In this document: positions 8,944-17,728 of the stretch, in pieces | Position numbering within the stretch: the stretch's first letter is position 1 | Layout: every line of letters starts with the position of its first letter | Assembly (NCBI GenBank): GCA_031555175.1 | Contig: JAVBUP010000052.1 | Location: forward strand, 1-30,710 | Origin: JAVBUP01 sp031555175 | GTDB taxonomy: Bacteria > Bacillota_I > Bacilli_A > Erysipelotrichales > Coprobacillaceae | Reading direction: 5' to 3' | Length of the DNA stretch: 30,710 nt | Notes under the pieces: generated by a model | Database searches by the model: none | Told to the model about the DNA's origin: nothing | The model's input: only the letters and a program-made list of their open reading frames with translations | Made by a program: the position numbers and the translations under genes

Positions 8944-10323
8944 ATGGAAGATAATAAAGGAAATATTAGTAAAGATTTAACATCTGGAACAGTAAGTAAA
9001 CAGTTATTAAAATTTGCTTTTCCATTTATGATGGCAAATCTTCTACAAGCATTATATTCAGTTGCAGATATGTTCTTCGTTGGAATATATGTAGGTAGAG
9101 ATGGAATAGCTGGGGTTAACATAGGTGGTCAAGTAGTAATGTTAATTACTAATATTGTTACTGGTTTAGCTATTGGTGGAACTATTTTAATTGCCCAATA
9201 TACTGGGGCAAAAAATAAAGAGGGACAGTCAAAAACCATCGGTACGCTATTGTCTGTATTTGGAATAATTGGAGTTGTAGCAACTATTGGTAGTTTATTA
9301 CTTAGTAAGAATTTACTAACTATATTAAATACACCGGCTAGTGCAATGGCAGAAGCAGAAAGCTATCTGACAATATGTTGCTCAGGATATTTATTCATTT
9401 TTGGTTATAATGCAATTGGAGCTATTCTAAGAGGACTTGGGGATTCAAAACGTCCGTTTTACTTTATTGCAATAGCGGCAATTACAAATATTATTTTAGA
9501 TTATTTATTAGTTGGAGTATTTGGTATGAGAGCAGCTGGAGCAGCTTATGCTACTATCTTCTCTCAATCATTATCATTTGTCATCTCATTAATATATTTA
9601 TATCGTCAAGATAATTTTGCATTTGATTTTAAACTACAAAGTTTTAGAATACATAAGGAACAATTAATGAAGATGCTGAAAATAGGACTGCCATCAGCTG
9701 TGCAAATGTCAGTTGTCTCATTCTCATTCCTATTTGTATCATCACTAGTAAATGGATTTGGAGTAACTGCATCAGCAGCAAGTGGTATTGGTGGGAAAAT
9801 TGATACATTTGCGACATTACCTGGGCAGGCAGTTTCAAGTGCTGTATCATCAATGGTTGGCCAAAATATGGGTGCTGGCAAACCAGATCGTGCTCGACAA
9901 ACTGTATTAGCTGGTATGAAAATAGCTTTAAGTATTTCATTAGGAGTATTTGTCATAGTTCAAATATTCCCTGAAGCATTAGTTAGTATATTTGATACAG
10001 ACCCAGAAGTAATTAAGAATGGGGTTATGTATTTGAGAATATGTTCAATAAACTATTTATTAGTATCCCTAGTATTCTGCTTAAATGCTTTAGCTATAGG
10101 AGTTGGCTTTACTGTGTTTGCATTATTTAATGCGACATTAAACTCACTACTATTGCGCGTACCTCTATGTTATATACTATCAGGTATGTTTGGATTAAAA
10201 GGTGTATATCTTGGGCAAGCATTTGCTTCAATAGGGGCAATAATATCTGGTACTATTTACTTTAGATCAGGAAAATGGAAAACAAGAAAAGTGCTTGATG
10301 AAGCACCAGCGGATGTAGCTTAA
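8944..10323 (+). CDS. MATE family multidrug efflux transporter
   Basis: A 459-residue polytopic protein of the MATE (NorM/DinF-like) family, the usual length. The two homologous MatE halves are visible, each with about six helices: one begins PFMMANLLQALYSVADMFFVG (about 26-46), the other GLPSAVQMSVVSFSFLFVSS (about 248-267). The conserved Gly/Pro-rich features G-x-G-A-I-L-R-G-L-G-D and the AASGIGGKIDTFATLP/VGQNMGAG segment are present. The family exchanges Na+ or H+ for cationic drugs at the membrane; its actual substrate here is unknown. It has its own promoter and terminator, so it is a single-gene unit, lying next to two aminoglycoside-modifying enzymes. Confidence 0.93.
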   Translation: MEDNKGNISKDLTSGTVSKQLLKFAFPFMMANLLQALYSVADMFFVGIYVGRDGIAGVNIGGQVVMLITNIVTGLAIGGTILIAQYTGAKNKEGQSKTIGTLLSVFGIIGVVATIGSLLLSKNLLTILNTPASAMAEAESYLTICCSGYLFIFGYNAIGAILRGLGDSKRPFYFIAIAAITNIILDYLLVGVFGMRAAGAAYATIFSQSLSFVISLIYLYRQDNFAFDFKLQSFRIHKEQLMKMLKIGLPSAVQMSVVSFSFLFVSSLVNGFGVTASAASGIGGKIDTFATLPGQAVSSAVSSMVGQNMGAGKPDRARQTVLAGMKIALSISLGVFVIVQIFPEALVSIFDTDPEVIKNGVMYLRICSINYLLVSLVFCLNALAIGVGFTVFALFNATLNSLLLRVPLCYILSGMFGLKGVYLGQAFASIGAIISGTIYFRSGKWKTRKVLDEAPADVA

Positions 10324-10341
10324 GCTACATCTTTTGTTTTT
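10312..10341 (+). terminator. Terminator of the MATE gene
   Basis: A perfect 20-bp palindrome, GATGTAGCTTAAGCTACATC (10312-10331), followed by TTTTGTTTTT. The stop codon (10321-10323) is at its centre. Confidence 0.88.
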
Positions 10342-10391
10342 ACAATACTAAGCCGCAGTAATATATGATAAACTAATAATGGTGATAGAAA

Positions 10392-11210
10392 ATGGAAATT
10401 AAAACATTAGTTGTAAAACAAGACTTCATTGATGGACTGAAAGAGGGAGAGATAAAAAGTACTGATACTATTTGTGTGCATACTAGTATGTCAAAATTTG
10501 GTTGGGTATGTGGAGGAGCGCAAAGCATAGTTGAAGCCCTTTTGGAAGTTGTCAATAATGGCACAATTATAATGCCAAGTCAAACTATGGACAACTCTGA
10601 ACCGAGTAACTGGCAAAAACCGCCGGTACCCAAGGAATGGTGGCCAGTTATCAAAGAGCATATGCCAGCCTATAATGTGGAACTAACAGAAACGCGTGGC
10701 ATGGGAAAAGTTGTATCTTCTTTCTTGGGACTAGATAATGTAATTAGATCTAGTCATCCACAAGTATCGTTTTGTGGTATTGGGCAAAAAGCGGAAGAAA
10801 TACTAAAAGATCATAATCTAGATTATGGACTATACAAAAATACTCCTCTTGATAGACTATATCATAGTGATGCAAAAATAGTTCTACTTGGTGTGAGTTA
10901 TGATAACTGTACTGCTATGCATTATGCGGAATGTGAAACTAAAGTTCGTCCAATTAATAATCAAGGGGCTGCTATGATGGAAAATGGGGAGCGTGTTTGG
11001 AAAGTAATTAAGGAATTGGATCTTGATTCAGATATATTTGTGGAAGTTGGAAAGTTATTGGAAGCGGATAATAGAGTAAAAATTGTAAAAATAAAAGATG
11101 GTGTAGTAAGAGTATTTTCAGTAAAAGATGCAATAGATTATGCAATAAAATTCTTTAAAGATGGAATCGAGTCAGGGACATATAAAGTCCATGAGGTGGA
11201 TTATGATTAG
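10392..11210 (+). CDS. AAC(3)-family aminoglycoside N-acetyltransferase
   Basis: A 272-residue protein of the antibiotic N-acetyltransferase (AAC(3), YokD-like) family, which transfers acetyl from acetyl-CoA to the 3-amino group of 2-deoxystreptamine aminoglycosides. Visible family features are V-H-T-S-M (His30), FGWVCGGAQSIVEALL (36-51), GTIIMPSQT (57-65), RSSHPQVSF (119-127), and GVSYDNCTAMHYAE (167-180) with the conserved His177 and Glu180. Length matches the family. A modest promoter (TTTACA 10339-10344, TATGAT 10364-10369, long spacer) and a weak GGTGAT ribosome site precede the start. Its last 8 nt overlap the downstream phosphotransferase, so the two are translationally coupled. Some family members act poorly on aminoglycosides, so resistance is likely but not certain. 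Confidence 0.88.
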   Translation: MEIKTLVVKQDFIDGLKEGEIKSTDTICVHTSMSKFGWVCGGAQSIVEALLEVVNNGTIIMPSQTMDNSEPSNWQKPPVPKEWWPVIKEHMPAYNVELTETRGMGKVVSSFLGLDNVIRSSHPQVSFCGIGQKAEEILKDHNLDYGLYKNTPLDRLYHSDAKIVLLGVSYDNCTAMHYAECETKVRPINNQGAAMMENGERVWKVIKELDLDSDIFVEVGKLLEADNRVKIVKIKDGVVRVFSVKDAIDYAIKFFKDGIESGTYKVHEVDYD

Positions 11211-11994
11211 AATACCTGATGCAGTTCTTCAGTATTTGGGAGAAGGAGAGATTGCTATAAATCATAATGGCCGTTCACAGGATATGGTGTTATTTATTCA
11301 AAAGGATAAAACTGGGAAAAATGGCTATCTCAAAGTTAGTCATAATCAAGAAATACTTAATGAAGTAAAGATATATAAAGCTTTGAGTAGTTATAATATT
11401 GTTCCAGAAGTTATCTTTTTTGATAAAATTGATGATGCATATTACCTTTATATGTCTGAAGTTGTGGGAAAAGTTTCTTATCAATGCTTTGAGGAGTTAG
11501 GAGTAGAAGAAGTTTCGAGAATTTATGGAGAAAGTTTAAGAATGTTGCATGGCTTAGAGATAACTTCAGATATCCCACGATATCTATTAAACGATCGTTT
11601 ATATCAGGCCAAGGAAAATGTGGAATTAGGGCGAGTTGATGAGGCGGACTTTCAAGATGAGAATCTTGGCAAATCGGCAAAACAACTCTATGAAGAATTA
11701 TTAGCTTTGACTCCTAATGAGGAAGATTTAGTAGTTGTGCATGGTGATTATTGCATGCCAAATGTGATAATAAAAGATGGATGCTTCTCAGGCTTCATAG
11801 ATATGGGTAGAGGTGGGGTTGCGGATAGGTATCAAGATATTGCCTTAGGGTTAAGAAGTTTAAGGTATAATCTTGAGTTAATAAGTAATGAAGAAAAAGA
11901 AAAGTGTGAAAAAGCCTTTCTTAAGGGTTATGGATTAGATATAGTTAATGAAGATAAGGTTTCATTCTATATATTATTAGATGAGTTTTTTTAG
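11203..11994 (+). CDS. APH(3')-like aminoglycoside phosphotransferase
   Basis: A 263-residue kinase of the aminoglycoside phosphotransferase family, almost the length of APH(3')-IIIa. Key residues are present: ATP-site Lys44, the catalytic loop HGDYCMPN (180-187) with Asp182 and Asn187, the metal-binding IDMGR (Asp200), and VADRYQDIAL (206-215). The C-terminus FYILLDEFF is very close to the YYILLDELF I recall for APH(3')-IIIa. I chose the ATG at 11203, just after GAGGTGG; the frame is open back to 11161, but that would overlap the upstream gene more deeply. It overlaps the acetyltransferase by 8 nt. Likely function is O-phosphorylation of aminoglycosides such as kanamycin. Confidence 0.87.
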   Translation: MIRIPDAVLQYLGEGEIAINHNGRSQDMVLFIQKDKTGKNGYLKVSHNQEILNEVKIYKALSSYNIVPEVIFFDKIDDAYYLYMSEVVGKVSYQCFEELGVEEVSRIYGESLRMLHGLEITSDIPRYLLNDRLYQAKENVELGRVDEADFQDENLGKSAKQLYEELLALTPNEEDLVVVHGDYCMPNVIIKDGCFSGFIDMGRGGVADRYQDIALGLRSLRYNLELISNEEKEKCEKAFLKGYGLDIVNEDKVSFYILLDEFF

Positions 11995-12006
11995 GAGGAC
12001 AAAAAA

Positions 12007-12555
12007 ATGAGAATATTATTTGCTAGTGACATACATGGGTCATTATACTACGCTAAAGAATTGGAAAGAGTATTAAAAGAACAGCAAGTAGATCAAATCG
12101 TATTGTTGGGAGATTTATTGTATCATGGGCCACGTAATCCACTTACTAAAGATTACAATCCAATTGAAGTCGCCAATATATTAAATAGATATAAGGATAA
12201 GATTATTGCAGTGCGTGGCAACTGTGATAGCGAAGTAGACCAAATGGTTTTAGAGTTTAGTATTACTGCTGATTATACAGTGTTGTATGTGGATGGGCAT
12301 AAAATCTTTGTCACTCATGGTCATCTATATAATGAGGACCAACTCCCATTATTAAACAGTGGAGATAGTATCATCTACGGTCACTTCCATACGCCATTAG
12401 CAAAAGAAGTGAACGGGATTTACGTGTTAAATCCTGGGTCTACGTCATTGCCTAAGTCAGATACAAATAGCTATGCACTCTTGGATAATGGTATCTATAC
12501 AGTAAAAGATTTTATGGGTAATATAATCAAATCAATAGAATTAAAAAGTAAGTAA
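12007..12555 (+). CDS. yfcE: YfcE-type metallophosphoesterase
   Basis: A 182-residue phosphodiesterase of the calcineurin-like YfcE/MJ0936 family, full length. The metal-binding motifs occur in order: D-I-H (Asp8, His10), GD (Asp36), GNCDSEVDQM (Asn72), THGH (His104) and GHFH (His126, His128). The phrases LYHGPRNPL and RGNCDSEVDQM are distinctive of E. coli YfcE, a Mn2+-dependent phosphodiesterase of unknown natural substrate. The ribosome site AGGAGG overlaps the TAG stop of the upstream phosphotransferase, 12 nt before this ATG, so it is the third gene of the aminoglycoside-enzyme operon. Why it sits there is unclear. Confidence 0.93.
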   Translation: MRILFASDIHGSLYYAKELERVLKEQQVDQIVLLGDLLYHGPRNPLTKDYNPIEVANILNRYKDKIIAVRGNCDSEVDQMVLEFSITADYTVLYVDGHKIFVTHGHLYNEDQLPLLNSGDSIIYGHFHTPLAKEVNGIYVLNPGSTSLPKSDTNSYALLDNGIYTVKDFMGNIIKSIELKSK

Positions 12556-12577
12556 TCTTAAATAGATTACTTACTTT
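12545..12577. terminator. Bidirectional terminator between convergent genes
   Basis: A perfect 14-bp stem (12545-12558 with 12564-12577) and a 5-nt loop. The stop codons of both the plus-strand YfcE gene (12553-12555) and the minus-strand hydrolase (12571-12573) lie inside the stem. U-tracts are short on both sides. Confidence 0.82.
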
Positions 12578-13854
12578 AAGTTTAGATATTCATAACAGAT
12601 ATATGCTAAGTCGGCAATCTGTTTATTTGTTCCGCCATTGGAAAGAATAGCTATTGCAAATGGTTTTTCTCCATAAACTATTCCAATATCGTGAGTATAA
12701 CCATCGAAATCACCAATCTTGTGAGCTACTAGGTTCTTTGGTATAAATTGAGCGATACGATAAGTAAATATCGTATTTTTTAAACTATTCTCTAATGTAG
12801 AATAATAAGGATTTTGTTTTTCGTTATTATAAAACTCTTTGATAAATGTTAGGGCATCGTTTGAACTAATGACGCGGTTATTTGAGCGATAATTAATGTT
12901 GTAGGTTGTACCAAGTATATTACTACCTGTGTTTCCTGTAGTTTCATAAATATATCTGAATAAGATATTTGAGGCAACATTGTCGCTTTGCATAATTAGC
13001 TGCTTTAATAAATAATCAATGCTATATTCTGATCCAACTTCATCGAATTGCAGAACTCCTGCGCCACTTTCGTAATCACTGTTAGTATATGTTAGCACAG
13101 TATTTATATTAATTTTACCTTGTGAAATATAATCATAATACAGCATTGCTAAAGCCCATTTTATGGTACTGGCTGCTGTATATGTTGTATCACCTCGTAT
13201 GCTAAAAGAATCTTCAGTTTTAAAGTTATAATAGCTCAATGAAAAGTTATCCAATTTATGTAAGTATAGATAGTCATTAATATTTTCTTCTAGTGAGATA
13301 GAAGAATCAATAAATGGTTTACCATTAGAATTAACAATATGAATGGTTGTGCTAGATGTAGCAGTATTCCCATAATCGTCAACAGCCATAACTTCTAATG
13401 TGATATCACTAACTTTAGATGAGTCTATTTTGCTAAGGCTATATGAGAGAGTATATGAAGATTTATCCTCGATAGATTTAACTAACATCTCTGGCGCTAT
13501 ATCATATCCAACCAAAAATATTGGATCATTATATAACTTTATGATAGGCGCGGTATTATCAATGATTTTAATTGGTATTTTATATTCATTGATTCCATAA
13601 TTATAGAATAGATTATACTCACCAATCTCATCAGTATCAATATCACTAACAGATATTTTGCCTTTATCAAGATTACTAAAATAATAGCCTACATCATCAG
13701 GAATAGTACTCCCATATTCAAACGTAAAGGCTTCTTGTTTTAATATAAGTTTGTAGGTAGTTCTATATATATTTAAAATGATTATACCGATTAGGATTAC
13801 AATTGGAACAATTAATACTAATATTGTTCTTTTTTTATTTAGTGATTTTCTCAT
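12571..13854 (-). CDS. Membrane-anchored serine hydrolase, class A beta-lactamase fold
   Basis: A 427-residue protein. Residues 1-9 are basic and 10-30 form one hydrophobic helix with no clear signal-peptidase site, so it is probably anchored and faces outward. Residues about 40-175 look like two Ig-like units (the DNTAPIIKLYN stretch near 99-109 and AVDDYGNTATSSTTIHIV at 157-174 are typical of surface Ig-like/DUF5011-type modules). The C-terminal domain carries the serine-hydrolase triad: S-T-I-K (Ser229-Lys232), S-D-N (290-292) and K-I-G (379-381), the last replacing the usual K-T-G. I could not place a convincing counterpart of the class A deacylating Glu166, so a beta-lactam-binding or peptidoglycan-acting role is as possible as true beta-lactamase activity. 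Confidence 0.85.
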   Translation of the reverse strand: MRKSLNKKRTILVLIVPIVILIGIIILNIYRTTYKLILKQEAFTFEYGSTIPDDVGYYFSNLDKGKISVSDIDTDEIGEYNLFYNYGINEYKIPIKIIDNTAPIIKLYNDPIFLVGYDIAPEMLVKSIEDKSSYTLSYSLSKIDSSKVSDITLEVMAVDDYGNTATSSTTIHIVNSNGKPFIDSSISLEENINDYLYLHKLDNFSLSYYNFKTEDSFSIRGDTTYTAASTIKWALAMLYYDYISQGKININTVLTYTNSDYESGAGVLQFDEVGSEYSIDYLLKQLIMQSDNVASNILFRYIYETTGNTGSNILGTTYNINYRSNNRVISSNDALTFIKEFYNNEKQNPYYSTLENSLKNTIFTYRIAQFIPKNLVAHKIGDFDGYTHDIGIVYGEKPFAIAILSNGGTNKQIADLAYICYEYLNLK

Positions 13855-13871
13855 ATCATCACCTCATCACT

Positions 13872-13900
13872 ATTCTAGCTTGTAATATCAATAAAGTCAA
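13872..13900 (-). promoter_or_regulatory. Promoter of the serine hydrolase gene
   Basis: Read on the minus strand: TTGACT (plus 13895-13900), a 17-nt spacer and TAGAAT (plus 13872-13877), then GAGGTGAT directly before the ATG. This is a near-consensus sigma-A promoter. The divergent methyltransferase gene has a TATAAT at 13930-13935 with only a poor -35. Confidence 0.7.
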
Positions 13901-13957
13901 AATAACTAGAACAATAATAGAAAAGAGGCTATAATTATTAAGAAAAGAGTTGATAAT

Positions 13958-14686
13958 ATGCTAAAAAAATATCAAAAGGAATTTGATTATTCATACGCTT
14001 TAGGAGTATTTCCAACGATGGAGTTATTACTTAATAAACCTGAAGTTGTTGAAACTGTTTATATTTCTAGCAAAGGCGAAAAAAACGAAGGTATACAAAA
14101 GGCGATTGCTTTTTGTAAAGAGCACAATATTACCATTGAAGTTAATGATAAGCAAATTGATAAACTAGCGACAAAAGATAATGTATATTGCATTGGAGTA
14201 TTTAAAAAATATCATAATGAGATAGATGCTAATGTAAATCATGTTGTATTACATCATCCAAGCGATATGGGGAATATGGGGACCATAATTAGAACTATGC
14301 TTGGCTTTGGCTATTCTAATCTAGTAATAATTGCTCCAGGAGTAGATGTCTTTGATCCAAAGGTTGTTAGAGCTTCTATGGGAGCGATATTTTCAATCAA
14401 TATTAAATACTTCAATAGTTTTGAAGAATATTATCAAAACTATAAAGACAGAAGTATATTCTGTTTGATGCTACAAGCTAGTATCCCAATCCAAGCAGTA
14501 TCTAATAAAACTTGTGTACATACATTAATATTTGGCAATGAAAGTTCTGGACTTCCAAATGAGTTCTCAAACTATGGGCAAGCAATAATTATACCGCATT
14601 TGAACACAATAGATTCACTAAACCTTTCGATGGCTTTGGGGATTACGTTATTTGAATTTAGTAGAGAAATAATGAAGGGGCGATAA
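13958..14686 (+). CDS. SpoU/TrmH-family RNA 2'-O-methyltransferase
   Basis: A 242-residue SPOUT methyltransferase. The N-terminal third (1-90) resembles the substrate-binding domain of this family. The knotted SAM-binding domain shows motif 1 (GNMGTIIR, Asn106 to Arg112), motif 2 (FGNESSGLP, 192-200) and motif 3 (DSLNLSMALGI, 219-229). These enzymes methylate a ribose 2'-OH in tRNA or 23S rRNA; which nucleotide is modified cannot be told from sequence. A -10 TATAAT (13930-13935) lies upstream. The gene is separated by 1 nt from the downstream esterase and probably shares its transcript. Confidence 0.9.
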   Translation: MLKKYQKEFDYSYALGVFPTMELLLNKPEVVETVYISSKGEKNEGIQKAIAFCKEHNITIEVNDKQIDKLATKDNVYCIGVFKKYHNEIDANVNHVVLHHPSDMGNMGTIIRTMLGFGYSNLVIIAPGVDVFDPKVVRASMGAIFSINIKYFNSFEEYYQNYKDRSIFCLMLQASIPIQAVSNKTCVHTLIFGNESSGLPNEFSNYGQAIIIPHLNTIDSLNLSMALGITLFEFSREIMKGR

Positions 14687-14687
14687 T

Positions 14688-15455
14688 ATGGGCAAAGTAG
14701 TACTAATTGAAGATATGCAATTAAAGGAGTTAAATACGAACAGGACCATAAGGGTGTATCTTCCTACTAGTTATGATGTCACAAGAAGAAATTATCCGGT
14801 ATTGTATATGCATGATGGGAATGGGCTATTTAGTGGTGATGGGCAAGATACTAGTCTGGGTATTAATGATTATCTTGATGAATGTGGTAAGGATATTATA
14901 GTAGTGGGTATTGATTCTACAGAGAATCGATTAAATGAAATGTCACCATGGAAAAGCAATGTTGATAAGGAATTTGATTTTGGAGAAGGATTAGTCAATA
15001 TTATGACAATTGGAGGCGAAGGTTTCGATTATCTAGATAGTATAGTGTCTTGCGTTAAACCGTACATTGATACTCATTTCAGAACGAAAAATGATCGCAA
15101 ACATACGATGCTTGCAGGATGTAGTATGGGTGGGTATATTTCATTAGTTGGCTTAGTAAGGCACTCAGAGACTTTTGGCATAATTGGAGCTATGTCTTCT
15201 TCTATATGGTTTAATGAAGAAGCTTTACTACAATACATTAATGATCACAAAACTAGAAAAGATAGCGTAATCTACCTTGACGTTGGTAGAAAAGAAAATG
15301 GTAAAAAGTTTGTGGATGAAAGCAGTAAAGTAAATGACCTTTTATTAGATATTGGGTATAAGAATGTGTCTTATGTGATTGATGGTAGTGGTAAACATAA
15401 TGATGAATCGTGGGCAAAAAGATTCCCAACAATGTTGTCGCTAGTTGGTTTTTAG
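14688..15455 (+). CDS. Putative esterase (Fes/EstD-like alpha/beta hydrolase)
   Basis: A 255-residue cytosolic alpha/beta hydrolase of the putative esterase family (PF00756 type). Family features are RVYLPTSYD (22-30), YPVLYMHDGNG (36-46), the nucleophile elbow GCSMGG (Ser146), the acid YLDVGRKE (Asp198) and the base GKHNDESW (His237). There is no signal peptide. Relatives cleave acyl or siderophore esters, or S-formylglutathione; the substrate here is unknown. The ribosome site (AAGGGG) lies in the end of the methyltransferase gene 1 nt upstream, which implies translational coupling. A hairpin terminator follows. Confidence 0.87.
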   Translation: MGKVVLIEDMQLKELNTNRTIRVYLPTSYDVTRRNYPVLYMHDGNGLFSGDGQDTSLGINDYLDECGKDIIVVGIDSTENRLNEMSPWKSNVDKEFDFGEGLVNIMTIGGEGFDYLDSIVSCVKPYIDTHFRTKNDRKHTMLAGCSMGGYISLVGLVRHSETFGIIGAMSSSIWFNEEALLQYINDHKTRKDSVIYLDVGRKENGKKFVDESSKVNDLLLDIGYKNVSYVIDGSGKHNDESWAKRFPTMLSLVGF

Positions 15456-15469
15456 AACTATATATAAAA

Positions 15470-15505
15470 GGCCGGACAGATTGATTTGTCTGGTCTTGTT
15501 ATTGT
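15470..15505 (+). terminator. Terminator after the esterase gene
   Basis: A 9-bp stem (15470-15478 with 15487-15495, two G-U pairs), an 8-nt loop, then TTGTTATTGTT. Confidence 0.75.
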
Positions 15506-15510
15506 TAAAG

Positions 15511-15573
15511 GTGCACAGTCCGTTTCTATCTTTAATTATATATATAGTAATGAGTGCACTAAATTGGTATAAT
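15511..15573 (+). promoter_or_regulatory. pulA promoter with two GTGCAC sites
   Basis: An extended -10 element, TGGTATAAT, has its TATAAT at 15568-15573 with no clear -35, 25 bp before the pulA ATG at 15599. The palindromic hexamer GTGCAC occurs at 15511-15516 and 15554-15559, 43 bp (about four helical turns) apart, which could be an operator pair. The promoter is fairly supported; the operator reading is speculative. Confidence 0.5.
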
Positions 15574-15598
15574 AATAAAGACATATGGGAGTGATAAA

Positions 15599-17728
15599 AT
15601 GTTTAGTATTGAAAAAAGAATGGTAGCAAATCTTGATGATAAAGATGTTATCACTGTTTACCTTTCGAAGAATTACTATAATGGAGACAGTGCTATTTTT
15701 CGTTTGCGCAGTCACAAAACTGGGGAGTTATTCAGCTTGGAATTAATGAGTAACTCATATAATAGGGAATTAAACTGTAATGTATATAAGCTATATGCGA
15801 AAGATATTATTATTGGCAATGAATATGATGTAATCGATGAATGGGGTCTAACAGTGACGCTTATTTATTCAGGAATAGTTAAAACGGAATGGTTTGATCA
15901 AACGTATTATTATGATGGTGATGATTTAGGAGCTACGTATACTCCCATTCAAACTACATTCAAAGTATGGGCTCCTGTAGCGACAAAAGTTAAAATTGAA
16001 TATATTCAAGACAATCGCTCGACAACGGTTCGTATGGATCGAGGAGATAAAGGCGTATGGAGCGCAATTGTACCAGGAGATTTAGATGGGGCAGCATATA
16101 CATATTTGGTTAAGAATAATGATACGTGGTCACAGGCTACGGATCCTTATGGAATATCAAGTACTCCTAATAATAAAAAAAGTGTAGTATTAAATCCAAA
16201 GAAAATCTATAAGAACAAAAGTAAAGATAAACTTGCGCCATTAGCAGCAAATGTTGATGCAATCATTTATGAGATAAGTGTAAGAGACTTTACATCAGGA
16301 GTGTCAAGTGGCGTTGTAAATCGTGGTAAATATTTAGGTATGGCTGAAGAAGGCAGAGAAACAAAAATGGGAAATCCAACTGGATTAGACTATGTCAAGC
16401 AACTAGGTATCACACATGTTCAACTTATGCCAATATACGACTTTGCAACTGTTGATGAGTTAAATGAGTGGGTTTATTATAATTGGGGCTATGATCCGAT
16501 GCAATATAACGTGCCAGAAGGCAGTTATAGTACTGATGCACTTAATCCATATTGTAGAGTAAATGAATTAAAATATGCTATAAGCAAATTTCATGAAAAT
16601 GGAATTAGAGTTAACATGGATGTTGTGTATAATCATATGTATGATCGTGAACAAAGTTCATTTGAGAAAATAGTTCCGGGTTATTATTTTAGGCTTGGAC
16701 AAAATGGTGAAATATCTAATGGCTCATTTTGTGGCAATGACCTTGATACTAAGAAACTAATGACTAGAAAATATATTGTCGATTCTTGTCGATACTGGGT
16801 TAAACAATACGGTATCGATGGATTTAGATTTGATTTAATGGGTATCATTGATGTTGACACATTAAATATTATTTATAATGAATGTAAAAAAATAGATAGT
16901 AGTTTTATGATGTATGGTGAAGGATGGAATATGCCCACACTGTTAGATAACAGTGAAAAAGGTATGCGTGAAAATCATGGAGAATTACCACATATTGGAT
17001 TCTTCAATGATGTCTATCGCGATATTGTAAAAGGTAAAACAGGAAAAGATGAAGTATTATCAAAAGGATATGGTACTGGTAATACTTATCTGGCGGATAA
17101 TATGCATGATATGTTATTATGTAAAAACTTCGTTAACGATCCAAATCAATCTATTAATTATTATGAATGTCATGATAATGGTACGATGTGGGATAAGATG
17201 AAGGCTAGCAATAAAGATGAATCTAAAGAAATACGTCTAGCTAGACAAAAACTAATGCATGGAATACTTGCTGTAAGTCAAGGAGTGATGTTTGTTCATT
17301 CTGGAGAAGAATTCTGCCGTACAAAGTTTGGAGCACATAACACATATAATGCCCCAGATTCTATAAATCATTTAGATTGGGATCGTAAAGATCGATATCT
17401 AGATCAAGTAGAATATATGATAGATTTAATTGATCTTCGTAAACGTTATCCTGTTTTCAGGTTTAAAACTAGTCAGGAAATAGAAGAGCATGTTTCTACA
17501 AGAATTATTGATTATCGAATGATTCAATTAAGTATAAGTAATGTTAAAGAGTATTTAGAGGATTTTGAAGATGTGCAAATCTTTATAAATCCGACAGGAA
17601 ATGTCTATGATGAGCCATTAAAAGCTGATTATCGTGTCATTTTAGATGAATATGGGGTTGTAAATGAAGAAATATTTACGAATGTTGTTACTGTTGAACC
17701 CTATTCTATGATAGTATTAATGAGATAG
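15599..17728 (+). CDS. pulA: Type I pullulanase (glycogen/maltodextrin debranching)
   Basis: A 709-residue GH13 enzyme that hydrolyses alpha-1,6 branches of limit dextrins, glycogen or pullulan. It has no signal peptide, so it is cytosolic like B. subtilis AmyX, and the length fits. An N-terminal beta domain (about 1-110) is followed by a CBM48-like domain (FKVWAPVATKVKIE, 121-134). The catalytic barrel has the pullulanase signature YNWGYDP (294-300), region I DVVYNH (341-346), region II GFRFDLMG with nucleophile Asp412, region III YGEGW with acid/base Glu441, and region IV HDN (525-527). The ATG follows GGGAGTG. Together with glgP downstream it forms a glucan-breakdown pair. Confidence 0.95.
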   Translation: MFSIEKRMVANLDDKDVITVYLSKNYYNGDSAIFRLRSHKTGELFSLELMSNSYNRELNCNVYKLYAKDIIIGNEYDVIDEWGLTVTLIYSGIVKTEWFDQTYYYDGDDLGATYTPIQTTFKVWAPVATKVKIEYIQDNRSTTVRMDRGDKGVWSAIVPGDLDGAAYTYLVKNNDTWSQATDPYGISSTPNNKKSVVLNPKKIYKNKSKDKLAPLAANVDAIIYEISVRDFTSGVSSGVVNRGKYLGMAEEGRETKMGNPTGLDYVKQLGITHVQLMPIYDFATVDELNEWVYYNWGYDPMQYNVPEGSYSTDALNPYCRVNELKYAISKFHENGIRVNMDVVYNHMYDREQSSFEKIVPGYYFRLGQNGEISNGSFCGNDLDTKKLMTRKYIVDSCRYWVKQYGIDGFRFDLMGIIDVDTLNIIYNECKKIDSSFMMYGEGWNMPTLLDNSEKGMRENHGELPHIGFFNDVYRDIVKGKTGKDEVLSKGYGTGNTYLADNMHDMLLCKNFVNDPNQSINYYECHDNGTMWDKMKASNKDESKEIRLARQKLMHGILAVSQGVMFVHSGEEFCRTKFGAHNTYNAPDSINHLDWDRKDRYLDQVEYMIDLIDLRKRYPVFRFKTSQEIEEHVSTRIIDYRMIQLSISNVKEYLEDFEDVQIFINPTGNVYDEPLKADYRVILDEYGVVNEEIFTNVVTVEPYSMIVLMR

